A DNA stretch of 10,806 nucleotides from positions 1 to 10,806 of the forward strand of contig CAKAQP010000071.1 in assembly GCA_916720285.1 (NCBI GenBank), written 5' to 3'. The notes under the pieces were generated by a model. It worked only from the letters and a program-made list of their open reading frames with translations, had not been told where the DNA came from and did no database searches. The DNA is from an uncultured Lachnoanaerobaculum sp. Lineage in GTDB: Bacteria; Bacillota; Clostridia; Lachnospirales; Lachnospiraceae. Positions 1 to 6,726 of this stretch are shown here, in pieces. Position 1 is the first letter of the stretch. Each line of letters opens with the position of its first letter. Position numbers and translations under genes: made by a program.

Positions 1-443
1 TTAAAATCATTGCTGCATGTATATTGCTTGCAGTAATGATTTTACTGATATTTACAAGACTTTTTGATATACAATCCCCTGATGAAAATATTGACTACCG
101 TAGAGTAAGAAATCTGCAGGTGTATTTTAAAAATAATACAAATATTGTTGTTACATCTAAATGTATTCATGCGGGAGATTATAATCTGGAGTTTGAAATA
201 GAAGATTATGCGGCTTCAACAGAAAATATTATGCTTGCAATTACTGCAATGGGATATGCCGGGGTTTGGATGGATGGAATGATGAAGTTTGAGGGAAATA
301 TAGATAAGGTCAGAAAACTATTGAATATCAATTGTGAAGAAACACCCAGGACAATTATTCCATTCGGAAAGCCAAAGAGTATGGTAATACAGAAAGAAAA
401 AAAGCATTTTCTGAAAGAGTTCATATTATTTAGCGGCAGCTAG
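1..443 (+). pseudogene. Chimeric pseudogene: DUF1287-type membrane anchor and segment fused to a nitroreductase C-terminal half
   Basis: The frame is open to the left edge, so the start lies outside the window. Three parts can be read. The first ~22 codons are a hydrophobic anchor (KIIAACILLAVMILLIF) resembling the N-terminus of the DUF1287 protein at 783-1457. Codons at 66-142 are nearly identical to the middle of that gene (DIQSPDENIDYRRVRNLQV and on). From ~143 the protein becomes the C-terminal half of an FMN nitroreductase, with EDYAASTENIMLAITAMGYA and PRTIIPFGKPK; its N-terminal FMN-binding half is missing. Relative to the full DUF1287 gene about 100 codons between anchor and repeat are deleted in frame. 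A run of seven A at ~396-402 seems to have lost one base: with eight A the frame would end as AFSERVHII at the TAG 431-433, a typical nitroreductase ending, whereas the actual frame runs on to 443. I infer a non-functional recombination product. Confidence 0.75.
66..142 (+). repeat. 77-bp direct repeat, copy 1 (DUF1287 segment)
   Basis: This segment matches 1161-1237 base for base except three positions, all third-codon changes (cct/ccc, tac/tat, cgt/cgc). Both copies are read in the same frame as DIQSPDENIDYRRVRNLQV plus six more residues. Synonymous-only differences suggest an older duplicated gene or conversion between paralogs rather than a fresh copy. Copy 1 is bounded by unrelated sequence on both sides. 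Confidence 0.93.
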
Positions 444-456
444 GCAGGTGTTTTAT

Positions 457-786
457 ATGAGTGAAAATTTATTAAACTTTATAATTTGGTCAATATCGGG
501 ATGTTTAATAATCGCTATTGGAATCAGTTGTTTCTTTTCTAAAAAGCAGGCAGGATTTTGGGCAAATGTTAATTTGCCTCCGGTAAAGGATGTAAAGGGA
601 TATAATCATGCTACGGGGAAGCTGTTTGTTTTATTCGGAGTGCTTTTGATTGCTTTGGGATTGCCTATATTATTTGATAAAAGTTCAGTATTTATATTTT
701 TATCAATAATAGGAGTACTGATTTTAACAATAGCTATGATGGTGGTATATATTTTTTATATTGATGATAAATATAGGGAAAAATGA
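457..786 (+). CDS. Small three-TM membrane protein (DUF3784/SdpI-like)
   Basis: A 109-residue protein starting at ATG 457, eight bases after a GGCAGG ribosome site; a GTG three codons upstream overlaps that site and is less likely. Three hydrophobic helices are visible: ~LLNFIIWSISGCLIIAIGI, ~LFVLFGVLLIALGLPILF and ~FIFLSIIGVLILTIAMMVV. Between the first two lies a loop containing FWANVNLPPVKDVKGYNHA, which resembles the FW...VKDVK.YN pattern of small Firmicute DUF3784/SdpI-like proteins; this assignment is from memory and moderate. The stop overlaps the next start (ATGA at 783-786), so it is probably translationally coupled to the DUF1287 gene. A membrane partner or immunity role for that neighbour is a guess from position only. 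Confidence 0.75.
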   Translation: MSENLLNFIIWSISGCLIIAIGISCFFSKKQAGFWANVNLPPVKDVKGYNHATGKLFVLFGVLLIALGLPILFDKSSVFIFLSIIGVLILTIAMMVVYIFYIDDKYREK

Positions 787-1457
787 AACAAAAAAGAATT
801 TTTAAAATAATTGCTGCTGGTATAGTGCTTGCGGCAATAGCAGTACTTATATATAACAGATTTTCTTATAAAGAAACATCTACAAAGCGTCCAAGGTATG
901 CTTATAAAAATAAGATAGAGCAGATTAAAAGCAGCATCGACAAGGATGGCGATGGTGTTGATGACCAGAGCGACATATTGGAAAGTGCATTGGAATATAT
1001 ACAGACAAAGCCGAAGTATGAGAGCAGATACTATATTGGCGGAACACCAAATGACGGTTATGGTGTTTGTACAGATGTTGTAGCTGCGGCACTTTTCGGC
1101 GCAGGATATGATTTACAAAGACTTGTGTCTGAGGATATAAACGAGCATCCGGATAATTATGATATACAATCCCCCGATGAAAATATTGACTATCGCAGAG
1201 TAAGAAATCTGCAGGTGTATTTTAAAAATAATACAAAAAGTCTTACTACAGATCTTTCTGAAATAGAAGAGTGGCAGGGTGGAGATATTGTTATTTTTAA
1301 AAAGCATATTGGAATAGTATCAGATAGAAGAGATAAAAATGGAGTCCCATATATTATTCATCATGGAAGTAAATATCAAAGAGCATATGAACAAAAATAT
1401 CTGAAAAGTAAGGCTGATGAAATAGTCGGTCACTACAGATGGGAATTGGAAAGATAA
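783..1457 (+). CDS. Membrane-anchored DUF1287 protein, papain/NlpC-like fold predicted
   Basis: The 224-residue protein has one N-terminal helix (residues ~7-25) and an exported domain. Its core matches DUF1287: GVCTDVV with candidate nucleophile Cys96, ENIDYRRVRNLQVYF at ~133-147, the GGDIV...HIGIVSDRRD block with His175, IIHHGS at ~191-196, and the closing GHYRWE. The Cys and His are arranged as in NlpC/P60-like hydrolases, so a wall or peptide amidase activity is plausible, but no DUF1287 reaction is known to me. Before the domain there is an Asp-rich loop DKDGDGVDDQSD (residues 53-64), the DxDxDG pattern of calcium-binding loops. Start ATG 783 overlaps the stop of the preceding gene. All motifs look intact. 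A damaged paralog lies at 1-443, so the locus once held at least two DUF1287 genes. Confidence 0.88.
   Translation: MKQKRIFKIIAAGIVLAAIAVLIYNRFSYKETSTKRPRYAYKNKIEQIKSSIDKDGDGVDDQSDILESALEYIQTKPKYESRYYIGGTPNDGYGVCTDVVAAALFGAGYDLQRLVSEDINEHPDNYDIQSPDENIDYRRVRNLQVYFKNNTKSLTTDLSEIEEWQGGDIVIFKKHIGIVSDRRDKNGVPYIIHHGSKYQRAYEQKYLKSKADEIVGHYRWELER
1161..1237 (+). repeat. 77-bp direct repeat, copy 2 (inside the intact DUF1287 gene)
   Basis: Corresponds to residues 127-151 of the DUF1287 protein plus two bases and matches 66-142 with three synonymous changes. This is probably the native context of the sequence, because the reading frame continues on both sides into conserved DUF1287 motifs. Confidence 0.93.
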
Positions 1458-1514
1458 AGAAAAAGATGGATATGATATCTATGCATTTGGGCACTAATGA
1501 TAGGAGATAAGAAT

Positions 1515-1864
1515 ATGGAGCTTAAATCAAATATTGCCTATTGGAAATATTAGAATTGGGTGATAATGTAAAGGGCACAACTTATGAAAGGATAAATCAA
1601 TTGATAAAGGCACTTACAACAACAATTTCAATTAGGAAAATTCCAGGAGTAGATATTGATGGTGTAGAAACAGGAATGGGAATATTAAAAAATCTGAAGC
1701 GGCTGAGCGTAGAAGGTGAAACTAAAAAAGAGCAAAAGTTAGTTGAGGTAGAAGTGAATGTGTTATTGGACGGAGAAAAAATAAGTATAGAAAAATTTAA
1801 TTGTTGCACAGCTACCGGTATAAATATGGACACCCTGTTTGGTGAATTGTTGAGAAGAAATTAA
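1515..1864 (+). pseudogene. Small cassette protein, copy 1, with a disrupted 5' end
   Basis: A ribosome site (AGGAG at 1502-1506) precedes ATG 1515, which reads MELKSNIAYWKY and stops at once. The conserved body is in another frame and opens only at 1526: CLLEILELGDNVKG... through ...MDTLFGELLRRN, ending at 1864. The second copy (3453-3791) shows the expected order WTKEEKCLIDILEL, so a short deletion just before codon CLLEILEL has apparently removed the WTKEEK part and shifted the frame. A TTG at 1541 could start a 107-residue remnant but has no ribosome site. The two copies share LIKALT/LIAALT, a central TGM and a terminal DTLF.E.L. I do not recognise the family; a chaperone or adaptor for the neighbouring anchored protein or spike is only a guess. 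Confidence 0.65.
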
Positions 1865-1903
1865 AATATAAACAATATTCAGGAAGATATCTAAGGGAGC
1901 AAT

Positions 1904-3373
1904 ATGAAAAATAAAAAGAAAGTATGGATTATAGGTTTATGCTTTATTATTGCAGGATATTTTGCACTTTCGCTATGTGATTTTATGTATATCCCTGCTG
2001 ACAAATATCCAGCGGTTATTAGGAAAAAATTTTTTACAGATAATAAAAATATTACTGTAAAGAGTATGGGTAATGTATGTCAAGTGGAAGACGGTATATA
2101 TTTTGTGTATCATGGTAGACTAATGTATATGGATAATGAGGGCAAAGCAGTAGATGAGGTATATTCAGGCTCAAATTATATAGGCTCAATTATGGAAAAT
2201 AATTCGGATATCTTTTTCCTTTGTAAGGATATGTTCGGAATATGCAAGATGAGTAGAGATATAGATAAAAAGCAATTGGAAAATATAAATGGTGGGATAA
2301 AGCCTGTAATTAATGGAGAGGGAGACAGAAACTATATAGATGGCAAGTATATATACTTGTTTAATGGAGATATACTTAGTAAATATACTTTAGATGGTAC
2401 AAAGATTTATTCATCTAAGATTTATTATGATCAAATAAGATTGGGAGGAGTCGGCAGTGTTGTATTTAATGAATACAGCATGCGTATAATAAGAGAGGCA
2501 AGTTATGGGCCAGGTATAGGAGTAGATGTCCCATATCATTATCTGCTTGGATGGAATAAAGTAAAATATAAGCAAAAAGAGCTGACTACATTTCAGTATT
2601 ATAAAGAAGCTTCAAGCTGGGATCGTAACAATACAACTAATATAGTAGAGACTTATGATATATGGGCAAAAAATCTGGATGATAAAATAAGGAGTAATTC
2701 AGACAAGTGGGATATAATGAAAGACAGAGATATGGGGGAATATGATTTAGTAAGTATAGGTTTATTTAGAGAAAATCCTAATTATTACAGAGTATTAAAC
2801 GGATATATATACTTTTACCAACCTATGGAGTTTTTGTACAGAGATAAGAATTATATAGATAAAATTAAGTTTAACGATACAGGAAGCGTAAGTAGAGAAG
2901 AAAAAGATAAAGTAGAGTTTATGGTTCATATGTATGTGATGCTTAGGATAAAAGCAGAAGATATAGAAAAGGCGAAAGACGGCTCAAATATTGACTATGA
3001 AATAATCAATACGCCAAGGTATCCTATAGATTATGATGCTTATATAGAAAATTATGAAGTAAATGACAACTTTTTATATAGTGTATCTAATGGAGAGTCA
3101 ATTATGGATGAAGAAGAAAGAACTAAGCTCTTTATTACAGATATGAACACAGGCACTATAAGATTGATATACAGTAGAATTAAGGATTCTGAAAGTGTCT
3201 ACATACCACAATTATTTTGTAGTGATAACTATGTTTTTTTATATGAATATAGTTATATAGCAGGAGAAGATAAACAACGTATAACAAGATTTGATAAGGA
3301 TGGTAAAAATCCGATGCTTGTTGTAGATTATACAGGAGAAGTCGTAATGAAATCGGTGGAGCCGGTTCAATAA
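1904..3373 (+). CDS. Membrane-anchored extracytoplasmic protein, paralog A (DUF5050-like, repeat-rich)
   Basis: A 489-residue protein with a basic start and a single hydrophobic helix (residues ~7-24), then CDFMYIPADK at 25-34 and a long exported domain. ATG 1904 follows AAGGGAG closely. The domain contains many short beta-type stretches ending in Y/F plus 'G.IY.F', such as DGIYFVYHGRLMYMD, DGKYIYLFNGDILSKY and NGYIYFYQP, which suggests a beta-propeller-like fold similar to DUF5050 proteins. It ends with FCSDNYVFLYEYS and ITRFDKDGKNPMLVVDYTGE. The protein at 3824-5194 is a clear paralog along its full length (CDFMYIPADK/FDFMYVPAGK, YRDKNY/YRDKDY, both terminal motifs). The Cys25 context lacks a good lipobox, so the helix is more likely an uncleaved anchor. 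Function unknown; tandem paralogs before a spike gene fit an immunity or surface-decoy role, by inference. Confidence 0.8.
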   Translation: MKNKKKVWIIGLCFIIAGYFALSLCDFMYIPADKYPAVIRKKFFTDNKNITVKSMGNVCQVEDGIYFVYHGRLMYMDNEGKAVDEVYSGSNYIGSIMENNSDIFFLCKDMFGICKMSRDIDKKQLENINGGIKPVINGEGDRNYIDGKYIYLFNGDILSKYTLDGTKIYSSKIYYDQIRLGGVGSVVFNEYSMRIIREASYGPGIGVDVPYHYLLGWNKVKYKQKELTTFQYYKEASSWDRNNTTNIVETYDIWAKNLDDKIRSNSDKWDIMKDRDMGEYDLVSIGLFRENPNYYRVLNGYIYFYQPMEFLYRDKNYIDKIKFNDTGSVSREEKDKVEFMVHMYVMLRIKAEDIEKAKDGSNIDYEIINTPRYPIDYDAYIENYEVNDNFLYSVSNGESIMDEEERTKLFITDMNTGTIRLIYSRIKDSESVYIPQLFCSDNYVFLYEYSYIAGEDKQRITRFDKDGKNPMLVVDYTGEVVMKSVEPVQ

Positions 3374-3406
3374 TTGTATATATAATTTTAACTTTATAGC
3401 TTAATT

Positions 3407-3452
3407 TATGCAAAGGAGGGCGTATGGCATACTCACTTGATGATATATTTAT
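3407..3452 (+). repeat. Duplicated spike-gene start region, copy 1 (decapitated)
   Basis: This stretch carries a ribosome site (AAAGGAGG), then ATG 3424 encoding MAYSLDDIF, exactly as at the true spike start (5280-5325). Forty-two of 46 bases match, and the last 29 from the ATG are identical. After 3452 the sequence switches abruptly to the interior of the small cassette gene, out of frame; from ATG 3424 translation ends after 24 codons at 3498. It is the scar of a recombination that joined a spike start to another gene. Confidence 0.9.
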
Positions 3453-3791
3453 GAGTGGACGAAAGAAGAAAAATGCCTTATTGATATACTGGAATTAAAT
3501 AATATATCAGATAAACCTTTGAAACTGAAAATAGATTGCTTAATAGCAGCATTAACTTTGGATACTATGACAAATATGAGGATATTGGGAGTGGATGATG
3601 AAAAAATAGTTTATAATACAGGAATGCAACTATTAGGGAAATTATACGAATTAAGATGTGGAAGGGAGGAATATATTACACAAGTACAAATAGAGGATAG
3701 AATTAATATAATAGATACACCATATTATATAAAAAATGAATCTGATAATAAATATGCAGATATCGATACGCTATTTACAGAAATTTTATAA
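3453..3791 (+). pseudogene. Small cassette protein, copy 2, fused out of frame behind a spike start
   Basis: The homologous frame opens at 3444 and reads EWTKEEKCLIDILEL from 3453, then ...KIDCLIAALTLDTMTNMRI... to DIDTLFTEIL, stopping at 3791. It is the paralog of the damaged gene at 1515-1864: same leading CLIDILEL/CLLEILEL, LIAALT/LIKALT, TGM, and DTLF.E.L ending. It has no start of its own: the only well-placed ribosome site and ATG (3424) belong to the spike-derived segment, in a different frame. A TTG at 3519 could give 90 residues, without a ribosome site. Probably not made as a full protein. It sits 32 bases before paralog B of the anchored protein, repeating the gene order of the first cassette. 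Confidence 0.65.
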
Positions 3792-3823
3792 GATAAATAA
3801 TGCATAAGTAGAGTCATATTAGA

Positions 3824-5194
3824 ATGAAAAAAAAATTATTATTAATAGTAGTAATTGTAATAATATTGTTAATTGTTTTACTGATTTTTATACTTCCTTA
3901 TTTTGATTTTATGTATGTACCTGCAGGTAAGCATTGGTTAAAAGAAAAGATAGCAGATCAGGACAATAATACAGGTGCTAAAACAATCTTGAAAGTGGAG
4001 CAAGGAGAAAACGGAGAGTATTTTGTGTATGAAAATCGCTTGTTATACATAGATAACAAAGAAGGTAAAGTAAGTGAGATATGTGAAATACCGGAGCAGA
4101 TATTGGGGATTTTAATAAAAGGAGATGCTATTTTTTTAAGAGAAGACAATAGTCCATATATTTATAAGACAACACAAGATGGTATAAAAACAAAGCTTAT
4201 TGATAATGATGGAGCAACATATATGGAAGGAAAAAACATATATAAATTGATAGACGCAAGATTGGAAAAATATGACTTGAACGGAAAGAAGATTTTTTCA
4301 ATTGACACAGAGTATAATAATATTTCATGCAATTCCTTATTTGATGAATATATATTTTTTAAAACGCATAACGAAATAGGTCTTAGTGCTCCAAGATACT
4401 ATTTATTTGATATAAATAAAATTAAATACATAACATATACTCTTGATCTTTCAAGATATTATCAATTTCCTGCTGAATGGGACTCATATATTGAAGAAAA
4501 AGTAGTTCCTTTTGATGCATTTGCAGAGAATATAGATAACATAGCTAGAGAAGGAAAGGCATTTAAATATATAGGGAGTAGAGATTTTAATGATTATGAA
4601 TTAAAAAGTATAGAATTATTTTTTTCACATTTTTCTGAAGTTATAAACGGGTATATTTATCTTTTTGGAACACAAAGAATTGTATACAGAGATAAGGATT
4701 ATAAAGAAAAAATAACAAAGAATAAAAATGGGTTGGTAGATGATGAAGAAATACAAAAAATAGAATGTGAGATATTAAATTATCCTATATTTCGAATTAG
4801 GGTAGAGGATATTAAAAATGCTAAGGAGTATTCTTACATTAATTATGAAATAGTAAATAAATATCCTGATATTGAAGGTATTATAAGAAGATTTGCTATT
4901 AAAGATAGTACAATATATTTATTGAATAAAGATCATGCTGTTAATAAAAGTGATTACAGAAATATTTATGTATATGCTATAGATAGCAGTACCGGTTTAT
5001 CAAAAAAGATTTTTGAAAAAAAGACTCTTTCATCAGAACAATCAGATCCTGAGATTTTTTGTACAGATAATCATATTTTTATATATGAGTATAATAATTA
5101 TGGAAAGACCCGTATTACAAGAATCAACCGAGATGGCAGCAACCCTGTTTTGGTAATAGATGAGAATGGGGATATAGTGATGAAACCTTTATAA
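3824..5194 (+). CDS. Membrane-anchored extracytoplasmic protein, paralog B (DUF5050-like, repeat-rich)
   Basis: A 456-residue paralog of the 1904-3373 product. A strongly hydrophobic N-terminal helix spans residues ~4-26 and is followed by FDFMYVPAGK (27-36). The exported part again shows repeated beta-type segments (GEYFVYENRLLYID, GKNIYKLIDARLEKY, NGYIYLFGTQRIVYRDK) and the shared C-terminal blocks FCTDNHIFIYEYN and ITRINRDGSNPVLVIDENGD. There is no good ribosome site before ATG 3824, only a weak AGTAGAG, so expression may depend on reading from upstream. Divergence from paralog A is high in the middle and low in the first and last 40 residues, as expected if the middle is the variable recognition surface. 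The role is unknown; an immunity-type function in the spike locus is inferred. Confidence 0.8.
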   Translation: MKKKLLLIVVIVIILLIVLLIFILPYFDFMYVPAGKHWLKEKIADQDNNTGAKTILKVEQGENGEYFVYENRLLYIDNKEGKVSEICEIPEQILGILIKGDAIFLREDNSPYIYKTTQDGIKTKLIDNDGATYMEGKNIYKLIDARLEKYDLNGKKIFSIDTEYNNISCNSLFDEYIFFKTHNEIGLSAPRYYLFDINKIKYITYTLDLSRYYQFPAEWDSYIEEKVVPFDAFAENIDNIAREGKAFKYIGSRDFNDYELKSIELFFSHFSEVINGYIYLFGTQRIVYRDKDYKEKITKNKNGLVDDEEIQKIECEILNYPIFRIRVEDIKNAKEYSYINYEIVNKYPDIEGIIRRFAIKDSTIYLLNKDHAVNKSDYRNIYVYAIDSSTGLSKKIFEKKTLSSEQSDPEIFCTDNHIFIYEYNNYGKTRITRINRDGSNPVLVIDENGDIVMKPL

Positions 5195-5279
5195 AAAAGA
5201 TAATTGATAAAAATCAAGTGTACAAGGTAAAGCATAATGATGAAATATTGGAATAGTTTATTGAGGTTGGATATTAGCC

Positions 5280-5325
5280 TATGTAAAGGAGGACACATGG
5301 CATACTCACTTGATGATATATTTAT
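5280..5325 (+). repeat. Duplicated spike-gene start region, copy 2 (native)
   Basis: Contains the ribosome site AAAGGAGG (5285-5292) and ATG 5297 of the spike gene. It matches 3407-3452 at 42 of 46 positions, with the four differences all upstream of the ATG. Here the reading frame continues into the spike body, so this is the native context. The strong site fixes ATG 5297, rather than the in-frame ATG at 5237, as the start of the spike gene. Confidence 0.9.
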
Positions 5326-6553
5326 AGATAGTATTTTTGAGGCAGAAGATATTTATGATGTGAATTTCAAGGTCAAACCAAATACACATCCAATACTTGC
5401 GGTTGAATGTTCAGTTAAGGAAAGCCAAAACATTGAAAGTATTGTGCGAAACCTGCATGATAAGAATTTGACAATATTTATATATATTGGTGAGCAAAAG
5501 AAAGACTTATTTACGGGTATTGTTAAGGATTGTAAGTTAGTATGCAACAATAAGATAAATACTCTTAAAATGAAAGTTATAGGATTTAGTGTAATGCTTG
5601 ATAAAGAAAAGCATACAAGGATTTTTCAGGACAAAGAACTTACATATAAAGAAGTATTAAATCATACTATGTCGAAAAAAATAGGTAAGGTGATATTCAA
5701 TAAAGAAGATACTAAGATTGAAAGGCTGCTGTTTCAGTATAATGAAACTGATTAGCAGTTTATGAAAAGAGTATCAGGACTTGGAGAGAGTATACTGATA
5801 CCATTATTTTATGAAAACGAAGTAATATTAAGTTATGGCTTACCAAGATCTGCTAAAGAAATAGAATTAAAAGAAGATTTCTATGCATCAGGTAATCATA
5901 TATATGATAAATCCAAAGACTATGACATAAAGGGGATTTATCATATGTTTTATTCTGATGAGGATTATGAACTTGGAACGGTAGTTAAAAATAAAGGTTT
6001 AAGATTTGTGATATGTGAAAAAGAGGCTCAGACAGTTGAAGCGACCCTTAAGTTTCACTATAAAGTTTGCAAAGAGGAAAATATAAGAAGTAAAAGGGTT
6101 TATAATGAAAAAATAAGAGGTCTTGTGATATCCGCAGAAGTTGTAGATGTAAAAGCAGAGGATGTATTTGTAAAGTTTTCTATGGAGAGCGGGGTGGAAA
6201 AGAAAAGGTATAAACTTGAGTGGCTGCCTGTTACCGGAAATGTTATGTATTGCATGCCGGAAGTCGGAGCAAAGGTAAAAGTATACTTTGGAAACAGTGA
6301 TGAGGGTAAAAATGTATTTGCCATAGAATGTGAAAATATGTCAGCTTTTTCCAATGAAATAAAGGGTATAGTTACAAAAGACGGTAAAACAATACATATA
6401 AAAGATACCAGAGTGGAATTAAAAGCAGATAATAAGGTGAATATATCCGGTAAAAACATGACATTCAGTTCGTCTGATTCATTATTAATGTCAGCAAGGA
6501 AGAAAGTAAAGATTAAATCCGACAAGGAAATATCTCATTTTGTTTTGTACTAA
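5297..6553 (+). pseudogene. VgrG / phage gpD-like spike protein gene, interrupted by an in-frame TAG
   Basis: The 418-codon frame reads as a contractile tail spike hub. Residues ~1-150 resemble the gp27-like Phage_GPD region, ending LLFQYNETD. The codon at 5753-5755 (residue 153) is TAG, followed in the same frame by QFMKRVSGLGESILIP. In the family this block is Y.ETDW.F..RLA, so TAG replaces Trp TGG by one base. The second half restarts only at ATG 5762, without a ribosome site. Residues ~275-350 (IRGLVISAEVVDVKAEDVF, WLPVTG, MPEVGAKVKVYF) form the gp5-type OB-fold, then a short beta-helix-like stretch with repeated 'I.D..V.L.A'. The last ten or so codons (KEISHFVLY) belong to a 46-bp sequence shared with an IS end, so the natural C-terminus, where an effector domain could follow, is lost. 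Probably a broken spike. Confidence 0.82.
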
Positions 6554-6569
6554 ATATATTCTAGCACCA
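6524..6569 (+). repeat. 46-bp direct repeat, copy 1 (caps the spike gene)
   Basis: Identical at all 46 positions to 9444-9489. Read on the - strand it begins TGGTGCTAG and ends CCTT. At the second site this is the outer end of an IS3-type remnant, just upstream of orfA; starting with TG fits an IS3-family terminus. Here it supplies the last codons and stop of the spike gene, and unrelated coding sequence starts directly after it. I infer a solo IS end left after deletion of the element's body. Confidence 0.85.
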
Positions 6570-6726
6570 AGAGGCTAGGAAAGAACTTAGAGATTATATT
6601 ATAAATAACAATGGAAAATATGATCCGAAAAAAATAAAAGAGTTATTTATAAATAGCAAAGGGGGTAATATTAAATATGATTATAGGGACAGAAGGGAAG
6701 GAGAGGCACAGTTATTTACTAAATAG
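6565..6726 (+). pseudogene. Orphan C-terminal protein fragment, possible effector tail
   Basis: Immediately after the 46-bp repeat a frame without a start runs EARKELRDYIINNNGKYD, then a Lys-rich ...KIKELFINSKGGNIKYDY stretch and a REGEAQLFTK ending at TAG 6724-6726. The ~52 residues are charged, globular-looking and in good codon use, so this is likely the 3' end of a real gene cut by the insertion. I do not recognise the family. Position between a spike gene and an intact WG-repeat gene makes a displaced toxin tail plausible, by inference only. The frame before 6565 is closed by TAG inside the repeat. Confidence 0.55.

Noticed and set aside
5237..5296. Upstream in-frame ATG as the start of the spike gene
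   Set aside because: The strong AAAGGAGG before ATG 5297 and the duplicated MAYSLDDIF start at 3424 fix the start at 5297; the 20 extra codons are not spike-like.
5753..5755. TAG in the spike read as a recoded sense codon
   Set aside because: TAG ends other frames here at natural C-termini (8437-8439, 6724-6726), and nothing around 5753 resembles a pyrrolysine or readthrough signal; a mutation is simpler.
6100..6525. 141-codon open frame on the - strand inside the spike gene
   Set aside because: Antisense shadow of an AT-rich gene; no ribosome site, low-complexity Ser/Phe/Thr-rich product and no recognisable motif.
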